Positions 16,335-25,095 of a stretch of DNA of 64,000 bases are shown in pieces. The stretch lies in contig CAVOGX010000014.1 in NCBI GenBank assembly GCA_963695505.1, positions 186,001 through 250,000 on the forward strand. Direction: 5' to 3'. This DNA comes from JACSRF01 sp963695505 (GTDB lineage Bacteria; Chloroflexota; Anaerolineae; Promineifilales; Promineifilaceae). The stretch's first letter is position 1. Each line of letters starts with the position of its first letter. A program made the position numbers and the translations under genes. The notes under the pieces are model-generated. The model did no database searches. It was not told the DNA's origin and saw nothing but the letters and a program-made list of their open reading frames with translations.

Positions 16335-17316
16335 ATGGCATTAGATCGTTTCGGTCGAAACATAAACTATCTGCGTATCTCTTTGACAGATAAATGTAAC
16401 TTGCGCTGCGTATACTGCATGCCTGAAGACATGACTTTTCGGCCACGGGCGGAATTATTGCAAGATGATGAGATTCATCGTTTGGTGCGCATATTTACTG
16501 GGCTGGGCTTCCAAAAATTTCGTTTAACCGGTGGCGAGCCGACTGTGCGCGCCAATATTGTGGACATTGTAGGGCGTATAGCCCAAACGCCAGGAGTAAA
16601 AACGGTTGCCATGACCACCAACGGCCTGCTGCTCGATGAATTGGCCGTGCCTCTTGCCAGGGCTGGATTGCACCGTGTGAACATCAGTATCGACACGATT
16701 AACCCAGAAAAATTCAAGAAGCTGACGCGTTGGGGGGAGGTTGAGGATGTTTGGGCAGGAATTCGCGCTTCTGAGGAGGCCGGCTTAGGAATTAAGCTCA
16801 ATGCCGTGGTAGTGCGTAATTATAATGACCAGAGAGGATGTGGTTGATCTGGCGCGGCTTACTTTCTACCATGACTGGCAAGTTCGTTTTATTGAGATGA
16901 TGCCTTTTGGCGACGTAGCGGACTTTCAGCAGGCCGGCGTCGTGAGCGAAGAAGAACTGCGCCAGACTATCTCGGCAGCTTTGGGACCACTTACGGTGAT
17001 TAATGAGGGGGAGCTTGATGGTGAAGCCCGGGTTTATCAATTGGAAGATGGCATGGGCACGCTGGGTTTTATTAGCTCGGTGACGCAGCCATTTTGCGCC
17101 AGTTGCACGCGAGCCAGATTAACGGCAGACGGCCGTTTACGCCTCTGCCTCTTACGTGAAAAAGAAGTCAACCTCATGGATCCCCTGCGCAATGGGGCCA
17201 GTGACAAACAGCTCCAAGACATCATCCTCGAAGGCATTTGGTGGAAACCCTGGGGGCACGGCCTGCAAGAAAACGTCATTCCCCTGAACCGCGTCATGTC
17301 TGAAATAGGTGGGTAA
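16335..17316 (+). CDS. moaA: GTP 3',8-cyclase MoaA (frameshifted in this sequence)
   Basis: A radical SAM enzyme of molybdenum cofactor synthesis. The first part has CNLRCVYCMPEDM with the CxxxCxxC iron-sulfur motif (Cys20, 24, 27), FRLTGGEPTVR, and ends NAVVVRNYND. The second part resumes in another frame as EDVVDLARL and carries the C-terminal cluster motif CASCTRARLTADGRLRLCL and the usual near-C-terminal region. Reading CAGGAGG for the CAGAGAGG near 16,831 restores one continuous protein of about 326 residues, the normal MoaA length. The Gly-Gly that ends active MoaA proteins is present (EIGG). A sequence error or a very recent indel is the likely cause. No other moa gene is in the window. 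Confidence 0.88.
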
Positions 17317-17333
17317 ACAGCAGGCAGAGTTCC

Positions 17334-18284
17334 TTATTGCTCTACACCCCACGTCTTGTCGATCAGGTATAACGGCCGTCCTTTCACCTCGTCGTATATC
17401 CGGCCTAAATACTCCCCGATAATTCCCAGGCTTATTAACTGCACGCCACCCAGGAACAGCACCGCCACCAGCGTCGTAGCCTGCCCGGTCAGCGCCGGGT
17501 GCGGGCCAAAGAGACGCAAACCCACCACCACCAAGATTGCTATGCCGGCCACGGCGGCAATAATAAAACCTAAATAGGTTGCTATTTGTAGGGGCAAATA
17601 TGAAAAACTGGTGATGGCATTCATGGCGAACTTAAACATGCGCCGGAAAGAATTGTACTTGGCCTCTCCGGCAAAGCGCGGTGCACGCTTGAAATGCACG
17701 CCGGTTTGGCGGTAACCCACCCAGGGCACCATGCCGCGCAAAAAACGGTTCCGTTCGCGCATATTGCACAGTGAATCTACAACTCGACGATCCATCAAAC
17801 GAAAATCACCCGTGTCCAAAGGGATGTTTACGCTGGTGATGCGGTGGATGATGCGGTAAAAGAGCTTTGCCGTAAGCAGCTTAAACCAGGTTTCCCCCTC
17901 ACGGCTTTCGCGCACGCCGTACACCACGTCATACCCTTCGCGCCATTTGGCTATCATTTGCGGAATAACCTCGGGCGGGTCTTGTAAATCGGCGTCAGTC
18001 AGCACCACGGCATCTCCCAGGGCATGGTCTAAACCGGCCGTTACCGCCTCTTGAAAGCCAAAATTACGGGAAAAACTGATTCCTTTAACCCGTGGGTCCT
18101 TGGCATGCAGTTGCGCAATGATTTCAGCCGAACGGTCGCTGCTGCCATCATCTACCAACAGCAGTTCCCAAGAATCGTCAGTCGCATCCATGACCTCACT
18201 AATGCGCCGGTAAAGTTCAGGAAGCACCGGTTCTTCATTGTAAACAGGGGCAATTATTGTGATTGTCGGTTTATCATTCATCAT
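17334..18284 (-). CDS. Family 2 glycosyltransferase, DPM1/GtrB-like
   Basis: A 316-residue GT2 enzyme. The catalytic domain has TIIAPVYNEEPVLPELYRR, DDGSSD near 44, the DADLQDP box near 98 and the QTGVHFKRAPR region. Two C-terminal membrane helices (TYLGFIIAAVAGIAILVVVGL and TTLVAVLFLGGVQLISLGIIG) and the ending GEYLGRIYDEVKGRP are diagnostic of polyprenyl-phosphate glycosyltransferases such as GtrB, ArnC and Pgf-type enzymes. It probably loads a sugar on undecaprenyl phosphate for later transfer across the membrane. It converges with moaA, 18 bases apart. Confidence 0.9.
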   Translation of the reverse strand: MMNDKPTITIIAPVYNEEPVLPELYRRISEVMDATDDSWELLLVDDGSSDRSAEIIAQLHAKDPRVKGISFSRNFGFQEAVTAGLDHALGDAVVLTDADLQDPPEVIPQMIAKWREGYDVVYGVRESREGETWFKLLTAKLFYRIIHRITSVNIPLDTGDFRLMDRRVVDSLCNMRERNRFLRGMVPWVGYRQTGVHFKRAPRFAGEAKYNSFRRMFKFAMNAITSFSYLPLQIATYLGFIIAAVAGIAILVVVGLRLFGPHPALTGQATTLVAVLFLGGVQLISLGIIGEYLGRIYDEVKGRPLYLIDKTWGVEQ

Positions 18285-18352
18285 GTTTTATACACCACCA
18301 AGGGAGGATTATATCACCCCGCACGGGAAGCGCGCGCCCTAAGGCTGCACGC

Positions 18353-19123
18353 TCAAAGATGAGTACTCAGTTCCACCAGTAATCCAACATGGTCTGAGGG
18401 GTAAAGGGTGTCATCATCTTCAGCGGGCTGCTGGCAAAATATACGGGCATTATGCACAACGCCTACGTTAGGCGAAAGGAATACATAATCCAGACAGCCT
18501 GCCCAGTCGACCTCTGGCAGCAAGGCAGTGGGAAAGGTTGCCAGTGGTTCACGCCCCCATTTGGCGGCAAAGGCGGAGCGAAAACCATGTTTCATGTACT
18601 GGATTGCCGGACCGTCGGGGGTCTCATTAAAGTCTCCGGCGATAATCTGACGGGGAATGTGGCGACGGCCGTTTACCCAACCCACCATCTTGATCACCTG
18701 CTCCAAACGGGCTTCCTTGTCATGGGCAACGTGGTGCAAATGCACCGCCACAAAGTCCAAAGCCTGGCGATCAGGCAGCTCCACGTTCACGCGTAGGGCA
18801 ACCCGCCCGCCGTAACCGAGGCTGATGGCGTCAGTATAAAGCACTGGCAACTTGGTCAGAATGCCAATTCCTTCGTAATAACCATTAACAATGTGCGCCT
18901 TGCGCTTTTGAATAAGTTGGTAGGGCAGCTTAGAGGTGCCGGTAAGGCGGTTATTGATTTGATTGCGCAGCCAGCGCCCCTGACCGATAGGAAAATGGAT
19001 TTCTTGCAAGCTAATTAAATCAGGGGCGGCGTCCATCAACTGCGCCACCAACAAATGCCTCCGTTCACGCCAGCGGTCGGCGCGGTTGCGCAGGTTGATG
19101 GTGGCTACGGTGAAGGGGGTCAT
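18353..19123 (-). CDS. Endonuclease/exonuclease/phosphatase family protein
   Basis: A 256-residue EEP-fold hydrolase. Visible motifs are ATINLRN at the N-terminus, PDLISLQEIHFP with the metal-binding Glu, ALDFVAVHLHHV, the catalytic GDFNETPDG near 167, LDYVFLSPNV and the final PSDHVGLLVEL with the catalytic His. No signal peptide is present. Substrates of this fold range from nucleic acids to phospholipid and inositol head groups, so the exact activity is open. The glycosidase gene ends 6 bases upstream, so both are one transcription unit. Confidence 0.85.
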   Translation of the reverse strand: MTPFTVATINLRNRADRWRERRHLLVAQLMDAAPDLISLQEIHFPIGQGRWLRNQINNRLTGTSKLPYQLIQKRKAHIVNGYYEGIGILTKLPVLYTDAISLGYGGRVALRVNVELPDRQALDFVAVHLHHVAHDKEARLEQVIKMVGWVNGRRHIPRQIIAGDFNETPDGPAIQYMKHGFRSAFAAKWGREPLATFPTALLPEVDWAGCLDYVFLSPNVGVVHNARIFCQQPAEDDDTLYPSDHVGLLVELSTHL

Positions 19124-19129
19124 TTTTGA

Positions 19130-20641
19130 TTATGTTAAATCAATTTCAATGGTACCGGGAGAAACGGCCGTTTGCACCACCTGCCCGTCCACCTCCCGCA
19201 TCTCCAAAGTAAAAGGCACGTCAGACGTAATCGCTATTCGTTCCTGGTCGCCCACCAATTCCAATACTCCTTCATCCCCCAGCGGGTAATTTCGCACGCC
19301 ATATGGCTGGTCAGTTTCCAGGCGACGGTCCCACACCACGCGGCGCAGGGGCCAGTCTACGGTCAGGCCAATCACGTCTTCCAGGAGCATGGATATAGGC
19401 GATAAACCGGTCATGCCCACAAAGTTGGGGTTGGCCGGCTCGCCGGGAGCGGCCGTTTCCGGCGCATAATTGTCCCAAAACGTGTCCGTATGCGTGTACA
19501 CTTCCGCTACGTTGCCCAGATGGTTTAGAGCAATCTCATGAGCGAGCTTGTACTGCCCTACGGTACGCAGCCCCTTCAACACCATAAAATTGGTCTGTGA
19601 CCAAACGCCACCCCGCCAATAGTGGCCTGTTTGCGCATTGTAGCCGTCACTGTCCGCCGAGAGAGAGGGTACGCGGTGGGGCAAGTTGAACGCCCAGCTA
19701 TCACGTAAATGCTGGACGAAAGGAGTCAGCCGCTCTTCGGGAACCAGGGTCTTGCTCAACAGCCCCCAGTAAGCGCCAATACTTTTGGTTTGACCAAAAC
19801 GGCCGTTGGCATCTGCGTCCTGGTAAAAAGTCGTCTCCTCACTCCACAATTGCTTGTTAATTGTGGCGACCTGGCGACTATACTCTTCCGCCAGCGCCTG
19901 CGCCCACTCCGTCTGCTGCAGCAGCACAGCCATCTGTTCCAGCATGCGGCAGTTCAACGCCGCCTGCATGCTCGCATCCACCCAGCTCCAGTGGCGGTGG
20001 TGGTGACGGCTGTCCGGCACCCGCGGCTGGTTGCTCATGCCGCTGCTTTTGCCTGTCGCCCAAAACAAGCCATTCTGCCACGAACGATTCGACCGGAACC
20101 AGCGATGATACGCAAGAAGCGGCCAAAAAATTTGGGCAATGCGCTGATCATTGTTCGTAACGCGATAATAACGCCACTCGGCCCAGGCCAATATATTGGG
20201 TCCGGTACCATCTGGGTCAAAAGGATAGTAAAAATCTCGACCCGTTTCAGGGTCGATTTCGCGACAAATGAAACCGTCCTCATGCTGACGGGCATAAAAA
20301 TTGTCCAGAGAACGCACAAAGTCAAAAGCGCGACGGCCGTACATGCCAAATTGCAGCATAAAGGCCGTGTCCCACATATAAATGTGCGGTTTGCCCGCTG
20401 AGCTCAGGTAATTCGCGATAAATCCACCATCCGTCTTTGGGCGCTTAAGGTGCCCCCAGGCTAATTCCCACGCCCGCCAGTACATTTCTACCCAAACAGG
20501 GTGTTCGGGCAAAACTGGTTCTGGCAAACGGGAACGCGCTTCCGAAAAGGAAGGAAGCGGGGCCGCATTGTAGCTGGCAGCGCGAAAGTGATTTTGGCTT
20601 ACCAGAGGGTCAGCCGGGCGGGGCGATGTTGTATGTCTCAA
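19130..20641 (-). CDS. Glycoside hydrolase, GH63/trehalase-like (alpha/alpha)6 fold
   Basis: A 503-residue cytoplasmic protein with the hallmarks of six-hairpin glycosidases of the GH63/GH37 group. They are WDTAFMLQFGMYGRRAFDF near 95, DPDGTGPNILAWAEWRYY near 150, HHHRHWSWVDASMQAALN near 215, TGHYWRGGVWSQTNFMVLKGL near 340 and ETAAPGEPANPNFVGMTGLS near 415. The acidic residues in WDTA and WVDAS occupy expected catalytic or structural positions. Relatives hydrolyse mannosylglycerate, glucosylglycerate or glucosyl-oligosaccharides, so a compatible-solute or glycan substrate is likely. No signal peptide is visible. Confidence 0.78.
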   Translation of the reverse strand: MRHTTSPRPADPLVSQNHFRAASYNAAPLPSFSEARSRLPEPVLPEHPVWVEMYWRAWELAWGHLKRPKTDGGFIANYLSSAGKPHIYMWDTAFMLQFGMYGRRAFDFVRSLDNFYARQHEDGFICREIDPETGRDFYYPFDPDGTGPNILAWAEWRYYRVTNNDQRIAQIFWPLLAYHRWFRSNRSWQNGLFWATGKSSGMSNQPRVPDSRHHHRHWSWVDASMQAALNCRMLEQMAVLLQQTEWAQALAEEYSRQVATINKQLWSEETTFYQDADANGRFGQTKSIGAYWGLLSKTLVPEERLTPFVQHLRDSWAFNLPHRVPSLSADSDGYNAQTGHYWRGGVWSQTNFMVLKGLRTVGQYKLAHEIALNHLGNVAEVYTHTDTFWDNYAPETAAPGEPANPNFVGMTGLSPISMLLEDVIGLTVDWPLRRVVWDRRLETDQPYGVRNYPLGDEGVLELVGDQERIAITSDVPFTLEMREVDGQVVQTAVSPGTIEIDLT

Positions 20642-20644
20642 TGT

Positions 20645-20715
20645 TGTCCTCCGAAGATAGAGCGTAGCGTGTAGAGATAGAGATCAACCTCTTTCTCCAC
20701 ACCCCATCTCTACAC
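20645..20715. repeat. Word-repeat spacer with hairpin
   Basis: The word GTAGAGATAGAG and its complement fill the spacer between the glycosidase and lipoprotein genes. GTGTAGAGAT (20669-20678) and ATCTCTACAC (20706-20715) are perfect complements. The word is close to the one after asnB but not identical. Confidence 0.6.
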
Positions 20716-21447
20716 TTACTGGGCCACCCATAAATCGGCCGTGCCCGTCAGGCGCAGCCCATCTTCACTAATACCCAATACGCGCAAACTGTAGGCAATG
20801 TACACATTATTCAGCAAGCTTCCTTGCCAACGCAACGAATCGCCCACAGCCAGGTAAGGGTAACCGGTCATACCGGACAACTGTGCCTGGCGGGTTGTTT
20901 GATCTCCGACCCCCTGTTCGATCATACCTTCGTAAACCAACGTCGTGCCCGGTATTTGGCGTCCGGCAGGTATCAGATAATTGATGACGGCATTGTTAAA
21001 TGTCAAGGCCGCACTGCGGTCAGGCAAAGTCTCTAGCTGCACCGGATTGGGATAAAAGACCGTCACCTCCAGCGAACCAGCTACCGGTAAACCACCCAGG
21101 ATGATTGTTGTGAGGCGCAGGTTATAGTTGCCATACACGCCAGGGGCCAGCACGCCATTCCAGATAAAGGAATCGCCCGTGCGCTTGAGCGCTTCTTGCC
21201 CATCGATGCGCACTTTGTACGCATCTCCCTCACGCTCTACGTACTGCATCTGCGTACCGGGAATAAATTCACCGGGCGCCAGGCTGTAAGTGAAAGCTGG
21301 GTTATTGAAGGAGAGCGTGTCCCCCAAGGGTGTCGGTGTAGGCGCAGGACCAGAATTACCAACCAGACCAGGCACTAAAACCGAACAGGCCGATAGTGCC
21401 AAGGCCAATAGTAGAGATAAACCAAAAAACTGCCGTCTGGTTCTCAT
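20716..21447 (-). CDS. Lipoprotein of unknown function with two similar beta domains
   Basis: A 243-residue protein from MRTRRQFFGLSLLLALALSAC, a lipobox signal peptide with Cys at about 21. After a short Pro/Thr stretch (APTPTPLG) come two related segments of about 100 residues. Each opens with a TFNN/SFNNPA strand and contains PGTQMQYVE or PGTTLVYEG, and each closes with GDSFIWNGVLAPGVYGNYNLRLT or GDSLRWQGSLLNNVYIAYSLRVL. This suggests internal duplication of a beta-sandwich. I do not recognise the family. The next upstream gene encodes the DsbA-cyclophilin lipoprotein; a terminator hairpin lies between. Confidence 0.75.
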   Translation of the reverse strand: MRTRRQFFGLSLLLALALSACSVLVPGLVGNSGPAPTPTPLGDTLSFNNPAFTYSLAPGEFIPGTQMQYVEREGDAYKVRIDGQEALKRTGDSFIWNGVLAPGVYGNYNLRLTTIILGGLPVAGSLEVTVFYPNPVQLETLPDRSAALTFNNAVINYLIPAGRQIPGTTLVYEGMIEQGVGDQTTRQAQLSGMTGYPYLAVGDSLRWQGSLLNNVYIAYSLRVLGISEDGLRLTGTADLWVAQ

Positions 21448-21464
21448 ATCAGCACCCCTTTGTT

Positions 21465-21502
21465 GAAAAGACCCTGAGGATTTTCGGAAACTCTCAGGGT
21501 CT
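21465..21502 (-). terminator. Terminator-like hairpin after the DsbA-cyclophilin gene
   Basis: AGACCCTGAG and CTCAGGGTCT are perfect 10-bp arms around a 14-base loop. On the - strand the second arm runs into TTTT. It lies 14 bases after the stop of the upstream gene. Confidence 0.7.
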
Positions 21503-21516
21503 GAATAGGACAACCT

Positions 21517-22818
21517 TTAAGGTTCCACTACATCTATCAGGATACGTTCTATTGTATCACCGGGGGGGGCAGTAGGGTCAACCTGAGGATCACGCGGCGT
21601 GATGGCCTGCACCACGTCCAGGCCATCTATTACCCGCCCAAATATTGTATAGCCACCGTCCAGGAAGCTAGCATCGCCCAACGTGACGTACCATTGGCTG
21701 CCGTTGGTGTCTGCGCCAGAATTGGCCATGGCCACCATGCCTACCTCACTGTGTGTAAGGTCTGGGTCAATCTCATTAGGGATGGTGTAACCTGGGCCGC
21801 CCCGCCCGGTGCCAGAGGGATCCCCTGTTTGGGCGACGAAATCCGGCAGCACGCGATGGAAGGTTACGCCATCAAACCACCCTTCCTGGGCCAGGAACAC
21901 AAAGCTGTTCACGGTTTGGGGGGCGGATTGTGGCAGCAGCTCAATAACAAACTCGCCACCGTTGCTCATTTGCACTGTGGCAAAGTATTTTTTACTCTCG
22001 TCGATGGACATTGCAGGAGCGCTGTCGTATTGACGCTCCTCTAATTCAGCTACGGCAACGGTGGAGCTGACGTAATTGTCCCACACTGTGTAGTCGCGGG
22101 GCAGCCCATCACCGGCAGCAATTTGCCCATCCACCAAAGCCGCAGGGGTACCTGGAAGCTGCAAGTTCATTGCTTCCTGTTCCAAGGCGGAAACATAAGC
22201 GGCATAAACATCACCGTCCAGCTCGGAGGTGAAGCGGTCTACATCCAGGCTAAGTTCTTCTGCCAAATCGATGAAATATTGGCGTGCTTCGGCCTGGCCC
22301 AAGCTTGACCACTGGCTTTGGCGTTCATAGAGCAGGTCATGATACTCCCAAAATCTGCCCTGGGCGCCAGCCGCCTCGGAGGCTTCGGCGGATTTTTGGG
22401 CATTTGGATGAATTTGGTTTAACGGAAAGTGCCGGTAAACAATGCGAACATATTCGGGGTAAGCGTCTGCCAGACGCTTTAGCAGGGGGGCAAACCCTGC
22501 GCAGCCCGGTCACTGGAAATCGCCATACTCAATGATGGTGACCAAGGGATCATCTGCGCCAATTGCCCAGTCTTGTGGCCGCACCTGAGCAGCTTCAGCG
22601 GGGGTTGTGGCAGGGGTGATTTTAGCGTCACCCTCAATGACCGGGGATTCAGCGAGGGGTACGGCCGTTGCCGCAGCTTCTTCATTGGCGTTGTATCCGG
22701 CCGTGTCACTGACTGCGCCCTGTTCGACCCCGCCTGTTTCAGTTTCCACATCGGGGGGGGCTGCTGCGCCACAGGCTACTAACAGCAGCATTAGCAGCAA
22801 TATGAGTAATTTTTTCAT
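21517..22818 (-). CDS. Lipoprotein: DsbA-like thioredoxin domain fused to cyclophilin, probable selenoprotein (UxxC)
   Basis: One open frame of 434 codons interrupted by a single TGA at 22510-22512. It starts MKKLLILLLMLLLVACG, a lipobox signal peptide, after GGAGAAGG. A low-complexity spacer leads to a DsbA/thioredoxin_4 domain (about 85-260) reading VTIIEYGDFQ, then TGA, then PGCAGFAPLLKRL. In this family the TGA position is the first catalytic Cys of CxxC, so the motif would be Sec103-Pro-Gly-Cys106. The frame continues without another stop through YRHFPLNQIHPNAQ and into a complete cyclophilin domain (FVIELLPQSAPQTVNSFVFL, VTFHRVLPDFVAQTGDPSGTG, GSQWYVTLGDASFLDGGYTIFG). It probably acts outside the membrane as a redox and prolyl-isomerase folding factor. 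A sequencing error or nonsense mutation is the alternative. Confidence 0.8.
22482..22512 (-). promoter_or_regulatory. Candidate bacterial SECIS element at the in-frame TGA
   Basis: Reading the - strand, nine bases follow the TGA and then GCAGGG, a 7-base loop TTTGCCC, and CCCTGC fold into a 6-bp stem. If the last G of the 5' arm is left unpaired, the loop begins with GU. Bacterial SECIS hairpins begin within about 10-20 bases of the UGA, lie inside the coding sequence and usually have a G early in a small apical loop. The hairpin therefore fits, although such short GC stems also arise by chance. Confidence 0.5.
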
Positions 22819-23084
22819 GCACCTTCTCCAAAAATGTGATGTAGCAAAGCATTCTACCACGTTCACATTCTTCAAGGTAAAATGCTTCACGTTCTATCAG
22901 ACAACCGCTTGTGGGCTAAATAGTCTGTGATAGATGAGATGATTGGTGAAAGTGGGAGAGGTCAGTCAATGAGAGAGTCAAGAACCCCCAGTTTTCCCAA
23001 TACAAATCACGAAGGTATGGCATCGGTTTCGCACTATTCAATTCTGTCTGCGATTTGCCTTTACCTGAAATCAGGAGAGTGAAA

Positions 23085-23645
23085 ATGAAAAATAAGTGGC
23101 TGTTTTTTCTAATTTTTAGTTTGGTGTTGGTGATGACCGGCTGCGGAGGAGATGCTAACGGAACCGTGCCCGAAGCAAACGGTCCCGACACAGCGCCCGC
23201 GAATCAGCTTCCCGAAAATTCAACCGAACCGGGTGGCAGCACGGATTCTAGCAGTGCACCACGCCCCACCATTACCCCAGCCGCACCTGTTGAATCAGAA
23301 ACGGTTGAAAGTTATCCGCCACCACCTCCACCCGCTGCAGCCGAAGAAGGCTATCCATCGGTTATCCTTACGCAGCCTAGTGCCCAGGCGTACCCAATTG
23401 TGGAAGGGTTTGTGTGGATGGCGCGTGCGGCGGGTGAACAGTGCGGCGAGGTCGAATTACCAACTCTGTCTGATGCAGTGGCGGAACTGCAGGGAGTGGG
23501 AATCGAAGTACAAGAGCCCCACACAGCATCTCTGGCGGTCTGCCAGGCGTGCGGCTGCCCCACCAGCCTGCATTTTTGGGCACAAGTTCCTGAAGATGGC
23601 GTGAACACGGCCGAAAATTTGGGCTGGAGTCTTATGGAGCCATAG
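23085..23645 (+). CDS. Small Cys-rich lipoprotein of unknown function
   Basis: A 186-residue protein from MKNKWLFFLIFSLVLVMTGCGG, a lipobox signal peptide, with AGGAGAG ahead of the ATG. Residues 24-100 are a disordered Pro/Ser/Thr/Glu tether ending in a run of six prolines. The C-terminal 85 residues form a small domain with FVWMARAAGEQCGEVELPTL and VCQACGCPTSLHFWAQV. The C-x-x-C-x-C cluster could bind metal or form disulfides. It is divergent from the DsbA-cyclophilin gene 266 bases away, which may share its control region. I do not recognise the family. Confidence 0.75.
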   Translation: MKNKWLFFLIFSLVLVMTGCGGDANGTVPEANGPDTAPANQLPENSTEPGGSTDSSSAPRPTITPAAPVESETVESYPPPPPPAAAEEGYPSVILTQPSAQAYPIVEGFVWMARAAGEQCGEVELPTLSDAVAELQGVGIEVQEPHTASLAVCQACGCPTSLHFWAQVPEDGVNTAENLGWSLMEP

Positions 23646-23754
23646 AGGGGCAGCGCAAAGCAAAGAATTGGCGCACAAAGCCTACCAAACCAGCACAAGC
23701 CATACCGGCAAAGCGCCAATGAGCAGCAGTACCAGCGCCCAAGAAAGAGTGGGA

Positions 23755-23819
23755 GAAAGTCGAATTAGCAATTATTTCATTGGCAATTGACCATTGGCTA
23801 TTGGCAATTGACAATTATT
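23755..23819. repeat. Word-repeat spacer (GGCAATTGAC words)
   Basis: The spacer between convergent genes is made of repeats of TTGGCAATTGAC and its partial complements (ATTAGCAATTATT, GACCATTGGCTATTGG, GACAATTATTATC). Because CAATTG is its own complement, several alternative hairpins can form. The repeat runs into the stop codon of the beta-lactamase-like gene. Confidence 0.6.
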
Positions 23820-24672
23820 ATCGGTCAAGCCAATTGTCATAGAGGGCGCGGGCGAGGCGGCCAATGATGAGGGTGCCGGGGGCGTCTACGCTCCAGGTTT
23901 CTGGTTCCGGGTTGTCGCGGTTCATGACGGTGAGGACGAAGCCGCGCATGTTAGCCCGGTCGCCGCGCCAGATCACGGCCGTTTGCGTGCGCGTGCCTAC
24001 AAAAGAGCCGGTTTTCCCGGCCAGGCGCAGCTTGCCCTCGGGCGGCTCCTCTGCCTCCCATGGCTCCCAGGGCAGATAGCGCCCCACCCGGTCCTGCCCC
24101 ACCTTGTCCATCATGCGCAGCATTTCGTCGCAGAGGGCAGGGGTAACGATTTCGTGGCGGAAAACGGCCGTAAGCAGGCGGCTTAGCCCGCGTGGTGAAG
24201 CAGCGCCGAAGTGGTTTTGATCTGCGCGCACCCCACCAAATTCCAGCTTATGGTGCAAATGCACCCCCTCAAACTGGTGTTCAGCCAGCCAGTTGCCCAC
24301 GTTTTGCAGCCCTACGTGGTCGATAAGGACGTTGGTGGCCAGATTGTCAGAAATGTTCATCATTAGGAAGGCCCAATCGCGCAGAGGCATGGTCAGGCCG
24401 GGGGTGAGGTAGCGCAGTACGCCGCTGCCTTCGATGTGGTCGGCCCGGCGCAGCATCAGCGGGGCTTCCAGGGTGTATTGGCCGTCGGCCACCTGCTGCA
24501 TCAGGGTGGTTAGCACTGCCAGCTTGATGGCGCTGGCCGTGGGGTACAGTTCGTCGGCATCGTTAACAGTTACTTCTTCGCCGGTTTGCAGGTTCAGAGC
24601 AAGGAGGGCGATACGGCCGTTAAACGCTTCACAAAGCGCATGCATTTGAGAAACAAGGTTCTTTTTCATCAT
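23818..24672 (-). CDS. Class A beta-lactamase-like serine hydrolase
   Basis: About 284 residues. The three active-site elements of class A beta-lactamase/DD-peptidase folds are present: SAIK (S-x-x-K) near residue 48 with the preceding YPTA, SDN in MMNISDNLATNVLI near 112, and KTG in LRLAGKTGSFVG near 220. The start at MMKKNLVSQ has a GGGG tract about 5 bases upstream, while an ATG 12 bases further is possible. No signal peptide is visible, which is unusual for a true beta-lactamase, so a cytoplasmic esterase or amidase role is possible. Family assignment is firm; the substrate is not known. Confidence 0.82.
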   Translation of the reverse strand: MMKKNLVSQMHALCEAFNGRIALLALNLQTGEEVTVNDADELYPTASAIKLAVLTTLMQQVADGQYTLEAPLMLRRADHIEGSGVLRYLTPGLTMPLRDWAFLMMNISDNLATNVLIDHVGLQNVGNWLAEHQFEGVHLHHKLEFGGVRADQNHFGAASPRGLSRLLTAVFRHEIVTPALCDEMLRMMDKVGQDRVGRYLPWEPWEAEEPPEGKLRLAGKTGSFVGTRTQTAVIWRGDRANMRGFVLTVMNRDNPEPETWSVDAPGTLIIGRLARALYDNWLDR

Positions 24673-24816
24673 CAGCATCCCCATTTCAAAATAAGCGGCA
24701 GATTATTCAGGTGAAAGCAGGCGAGTATTTTTAATGTGCCACACTATAGTTCTCCTGCTTCCGCATAATAAGCCTCAGAGAGATCTCATCTTTTTTTGCA
24801 AATCCTTGGCTGCAAT

Positions 24817-25085
24817 TTACCTGATAACCAGTGGCAGATATAGTTCAAATCCCGATTCTGGAAACAAGAACCCGATCGACCCTTTGTAGGTTTGCACTAT
24901 CCACAACTCCTGCAGCAGGTTGGCCAATGACCGCATTAACCTTGTATTGAGCAGAATCAGCAGTGCCGCCACTCACCATCACAAAGCGCTGCATCACAAA
25001 ATTGGTTGACGACTGTGCCACCGCCATCCCAACAGAAATGAACAGGACAACTAGGGCAAAGAAGTAAAAGTTTACGCTTCATCAT
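24817..25085 (-). CDS. Small secreted protein, frameshifted
   Basis: Three overlapping reading frames join into one short exported protein of about 88 residues. The start MMKRKLLL shifts frame into FALVVLFISVGMAVAQ, a signal peptide. It continues as SSTNFVMQRFVMVSGGTADSAQYKVNAVIGQP, shifts again after SANLQ, and ends GFLFPESGFELYLPLVIR. The YLPLVIR ending is common on exported Chloroflexota proteins. Two single-base indels, near 25,063 and 24,885, are needed. The gene follows the larger repeat protein by 10 bases and would share its transcript. Function is unknown. Confidence 0.6.
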
Positions 25086-25095
25086 CGTTGACCTC

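Noticed and set aside
21517..22890. Two separate genes: a short lipoprotein (22890-22510) and a cyclophilin (22302-21517)
   Set aside because: Both lie in one phase, the 207 bases between them code for the rest of the DsbA-type domain, and only one TGA separates them at a catalytic Cys position.
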